Assembly (NCBI GenBank): GCA_937928165.1
Contig: CALFVT010000002.1
Coordinates: 62,001-126,000 of the forward strand
Origin: an uncultured Caulobacterales bacterium
Lineage (GTDB): Bacteria; Pseudomonadota; Alphaproteobacteria; Caulobacterales; Maricaulaceae
Direction of reading: 5' to 3'
Length of the DNA stretch: 64,000 nucleotides
The notes beneath the pieces are model-generated. The model worked only from the letters and a program-made list of their open reading frames with translations, was not told the origin of the DNA and did not search any database. Both the position numbers and the translations under genes were made by a program. Each line of letters opens with the position of its first letter. The stretch's first letter is position 1. Below are positions 61,505 through 64,000 of this stretch, in pieces.

Positions 61505-62224
61505 TTAACAGGCTTCTGCGGACACGGCTAGAGCTGTCAAAACATCCCACATAAATGACAACTCATCCGGAACAGGGACAGATTGGACCTGTGTTTTAAG
61601 CGCATCATCACGAAAATCTATCGGCGCATCTGGCTTAAGGCCAAGCTGCGGCAGGATACAGCGTAAATTCGCCATATAAACATCTGGGGCCACGTCATAA
61701 CGGATGATCGGAAAAGGTGATACTGCATAGGCCGCCAACATCCGCCCATTATAAACCCGCCATAGACTGAGCGCTTTAGCAAGGCTCATATATTTATTTT
61801 GCGCTTTCGCTCGCCGCAGAAGAGAATGAGCCGTCTCAAGAGGGTGGCGAAAACTACCAATAAATTGTGGCCGCGCCGCCTTATGCCACAGGGGCAAACA
61901 AAAAAGACTTCGCGGATCTTTAAACCCGATAAGGGGCCTCGCCGGATAAGCGTTTATAATAGAGGTTAAACGCGCGACATCATCCGGGCAGAGCGGCATA
62001 TCTTCAAGGGGCGGCATATCCCAGCTCGCCTGCCCCCGAGCCAAAATGTCATTATGTAATTTTACAATATTTTGGTTCTCTCGGTTGCCTTTAAGGTTAA
62101 ATTCAGCCGACTGATTAACAGAGCCCAAATATACGCCCGCTTGTTCTAAACAACCTGCAAGACAAGAGGTTCCTGACCGGTGCATCCCCAAAATAAGTAA
62201 AAGATTATTCGCAGGCTTTATCAT
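61505..62224 (-). CDS. Sulfotransferase-like P-loop protein heading the gspFGH operon
   Basis: 239 residues. The P-loop LILGMHRSGTSCLAGCLEQAGVYLG (about residues 9-33) and the 3'-phosphate site region GSFRHPLETAHSLLRR (about 119-134) match the bacterial sulfotransferase_3/PAPS-dependent type. GFKDPRSLFCLPLW is also characteristic. No signal peptide. It could modify a surface glycan or protein. Its stop lies 9 bases before gspF, so it is co-transcribed with secretion genes, which is unexpected. Confidence 0.8.
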   Translation of the reverse strand: MIKPANNLLLILGMHRSGTSCLAGCLEQAGVYLGSVNQSAEFNLKGNRENQNIVKLHNDILARGQASWDMPPLEDMPLCPDDVARLTSIINAYPARPLIGFKDPRSLFCLPLWHKAARPQFIGSFRHPLETAHSLLRRAKAQNKYMSLAKALSLWRVYNGRMLAAYAVSPFPIIRYDVAPDVYMANLRCILPQLGLKPDAPIDFRDDALKTQVQSVPVPDELSFMWDVLTALAVSAEAC

Positions 62225-62342
62225 AACGGGCTCTTATCATAGATCACGCGGTGCGAAAGATTTAAGTTTAAAGAATATATGTCTAGCAGGTAAAGTCCTT
62301 TTCGCATAAGTTTTTACAAGGTAAGTTTTAAGGAGACCTCGC

Positions 62343-63116
62343 GTGTTTATCATTACAGGCTGCCAGAGAAGCGGGACGACGCTTTTGGGCATGGCTCTTG
62401 ACGCCCATGCTCGCCTTACGGTGATCGAAGAAGATAATAGCCAGTTTCATGAATCTATTGGTGAGACTTTATTGCTTAAATTTCAAGCGTGCCGCGACTA
62501 TCACCCCGCAGGTTTTAACAATATTGGTTTTAAAGCGCCCCGCGACAGCCACCGCCTTGAAGACTTTACCCGCGCATATCCCGTCCTTAAAACATTATGG
62601 CTCCGCCGTCCGGCTGTGCAAACAGTGGCCTCTATGGTAAGCCTTATTCCAAAACCCAGCGGGCCGTCATGGGCGATGGGCTGGGCGCCGCGTGAAATTC
62701 GCAAACATATCACCCAATTTAAAGATAGCGAACTTGCACAAGATTTAGAGCGCGCCGAAGCCATTATTAATACACGGCAACGGGAAGTCGCATATGCGGC
62801 GCTTTGCTGGCGGGCCAAAGAAACCCAGCGCCTTATATATAGCCGTATATCAAAGCTCTCAATATTAGATATTGATTATGAAGCCCTTGTACGCCGCCCC
62901 AAACCCACTTTAGAGCCCGTCATACATTATTTAGATATTGCGTGGGATGATAATATATTGCGTCACGCCCAAGTCCTAAAGGCGGAACTACGTCCCGGCC
63001 TTTCAGATACGCGGCGCCCGATTGACACCCAAAGCCTTGATAAATGGCAGGCATTATTTCGGGCTGAGGAACAAAAAATTATTGCAGAATATAGCCGTTT
63101 AAGCCTTATGATTTAA
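62343..63116 (+). CDS. Sulfotransferase-like P-loop protein heading the gspJK operon
   Basis: 257 residues from a GTG at 62343 with AGGAG 8 bases upstream. The P-loop is ITGCQRSGTTLLGMALDAH (about residues 4-22), and the second block TLWLRRPAVQTVASMVSLIPK corresponds to the 3'-phosphate site. ILDIDYEALVRRPKPTLEPVIHYL is typical of PAPS sulfotransferases. It is distinct from the 61505-62224 protein, so not a simple duplicate. It is divergent from that gene and 61 bases before gspJ. Confidence 0.8.
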   Translation: MFIITGCQRSGTTLLGMALDAHARLTVIEEDNSQFHESIGETLLLKFQACRDYHPAGFNNIGFKAPRDSHRLEDFTRAYPVLKTLWLRRPAVQTVASMVSLIPKPSGPSWAMGWAPREIRKHITQFKDSELAQDLERAEAIINTRQREVAYAALCWRAKETQRLIYSRISKLSILDIDYEALVRRPKPTLEPVIHYLDIAWDDNILRHAQVLKAELRPGLSDTRRPIDTQSLDKWQALFRAEEQKIIAEYSRLSLMI

Positions 63117-63177
63117 CCCAAAGATCTTTCATGTTTCATATCTTTCCATCTGCGGTTTCACCGCTTATGATAAGCGC

Positions 63178-63879
63178 GTGAATATTCAGCCTCATATCGC
63201 CCATGCACCGCTTAAAACAAACGGTTTCACCTTACTTGAAACCCTTATGGCTTTGGCAATTATGTCGATTATATCCCTCGCTATGTTTCAGTCATTGGGG
63301 CAAATGTTGGCCGTATCGGACCGGGCCGTAAAAATAGGCAATGAATCCCTTGACCGTTTTGCTAATGAAGCGGGTTACCGAGATTTTATTGGTGATATTA
63401 TCGGAACATGGACACGGGCAGACCCGCTTGCCTTTACGGCAGGGAGCCAAAGCATGAGCGGGCTGGCTGTTTCCCCTTTAATTGTAGAGCGCCGCACAGG
63501 CGCGCAAGATTTCCAGCTTTACATACAGCCCCTCCCCCAGGAGGCATCTCGCCCGCCCCAATTCCAGCTCCGGCTTAACGCTCCTGGCTTGCCGCTTAAT
63601 GCCATCGGCGAAAGACCGCAGCCCATATTGGCCGTTTTTGAAGGCGAAAACCCGCGCTTTATCTACATAAGCTATGACCAAAGGCGGCGTACAAATTGGC
63701 CGCCTGAAATCGTACCCTCGCCGGGCATTTTTGATGATGATATCTATATGGACATTCCGCGCCTGCCCCATATCATTGGCCTTGAATATGATTATCAAGG
63801 CGAGCGCGTGACCCTTTGGGCTCGCACGCGGCACGCGGTCAATTTATCTCTTGGGGTTGGCCATGACCTACAACAATAA
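63178..63879 (+). CDS. gspJ: Type II secretion minor pseudopilin GspJ-like
   Basis: 233 residues from a GTG at 63178. Prepilin cleavage after G16 (PLKTNG-FTLLETLMALAIMSIISLAMF) with glutamate at +5. The long C-terminal region (YIQPLPQE, FIYISYDQRRRTNWPPEI, HIIGLEYDYQGERVTLWARTRH) fits GspJ better than GspI or GspH. It overlaps the next gene by 17 bases. Confidence 0.78.
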   Translation: MNIQPHIAHAPLKTNGFTLLETLMALAIMSIISLAMFQSLGQMLAVSDRAVKIGNESLDRFANEAGYRDFIGDIIGTWTRADPLAFTAGSQSMSGLAVSPLIVERRTGAQDFQLYIQPLPQEASRPPQFQLRLNAPGLPLNAIGERPQPILAVFEGENPRFIYISYDQRRRTNWPPEIVPSPGIFDDDIYMDIPRLPHIIGLEYDYQGERVTLWARTRHAVNLSLGVGHDLQQ

Positions 63880-64000
63880 ACATTCCCATAGCAGCGGCTT
63901 TGTCTTGCCTTATGTATTGGTCGCCATTGCCCTTTTGGCCGCCATCACCTTATTTACAGCGCAAAACCTCTCCCGCGGCACCGATAGCCTTGTGCAGCTA
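63863..64000 (+). CDS. gspK: Type II secretion GspK-like pseudopilin, N-terminal fragment
   Basis: Only the first 46 residues are in the window. The start MTYNNKHSHSSG is followed by a prepilin-like hydrophobic stretch, FVLPYVLVAIALLAAITLF, with cleavage expected after G12. Position +5 is tyrosine, not glutamate, which is the rule for GspK, the pseudopilus tip. It overlaps the end of gspJ, as gspK usually follows gspJ. Confidence 0.72.
   Translation, partial: MTYNNKHSHSSGFVLPYVLVAIALLAAITLFTAQNLSRGTDSLVQL

Noticed and set aside
1-64000. tRNA, rRNA, CRISPR arrays, insertion sequences and prophage genes
   Set aside because: No T-loop GTTCRA patterns in the gaps, no spaced direct repeats, no transposase, integrase or capsid-like frames were seen by eye in any intergenic region.

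Overview
The window reads as a chromosomal segment of an alphaproteobacterium, most like the prosthecate marine group (Caulobacterales / Hyphomonadaceae-Maricaulales). The strongest markers are GcrA (7811-8350), a Cpa-type Tad locus, an IalB-family exported protein and a PhoR/PhoU/PhoB set. Base composition is moderate by eye, with gene ends packed tightly and many 1-4 base stop/start overlaps. I see no rRNA, tRNA, insertion sequence, prophage or CRISPR array.

Layout. 1-1.9 kb: end of phoR, then phoU-phoB behind a Pho box. 1.9-4.2 kb: blaI / M56 blaR1-like / exported protein, behind two identical dyad operators. 4.2-7.7 kb: LOG-family protein, a CueR-type regulator, and a convergent metal operon (outer-membrane protein, CPFC metal-binding protein, MerT-like protein) whose promoter is a textbook CueR box. 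7.8-13.9 kb: gcrA, an ABC-2 permease, argD-argF, a Pr6Pr-like membrane protein, a 70-bp palindrome, a possible structured RNA, a 69-residue protein and hslO. 13.9-19 kb: trkH, a DASS symporter, a WecG/TagA glycosyltransferase and mrp. 19.2-23.3 kb: scoB-scoA-tetR divergent from isovaleryl-CoA dehydrogenase (end of leucine catabolism), then an exported beta-barrel protein. 23.3-26.3 kb: a cysteine-free ArsR regulator, beta carbonic anhydrase and SulP transporter operon, which looks like an inorganic-carbon module. 26.5-34.2 kb: mtaB-ftsY, a candidate RNA facing a DUF3800 gene, then tetR-plsC-lplT-like-trmH. 34.3-36.2 kb: IalB and a receiver protein with a degenerate ATPase.

36.1-43.1 kb is a minus-strand set of three exported DUF11-type proteins; the last is a 1684-residue protein with a probable outer-membrane barrel. 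It is divergent from 43.5-51.6 kb, a Tad export locus (cpaB, cpaC, a very short cpaD-like lipoprotein, cpaE, cpaF, tadB, tadC, tadD) with no pilin gene. 51.7-56.3 kb: a class IV aminotransferase plus sulfotransferase pair, indoleamine 2,3-dioxygenase with a divergent Lrp regulator, and argG. 56.4-58.8 kb: a rhodanese and an MscS channel. 58.8-64 kb: type II secretion genes (prepilin peptidase, gspH, gspG, gspF on minus; gspJ, gspK on plus), with a P-loop sulfotransferase-like gene heading each arm.

The best candidates for new biology are the CueR-boxed MerT/MerP-like operon, the DUF11/giant-barrel set beside a pilin-less Tad locus, the sulfotransferases at the head of type II secretion operons, the cysteine-free ArsR carbon operon, and two structured intergenic RNAs. 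Every name rests on motif recognition by eye; no database search was possible.
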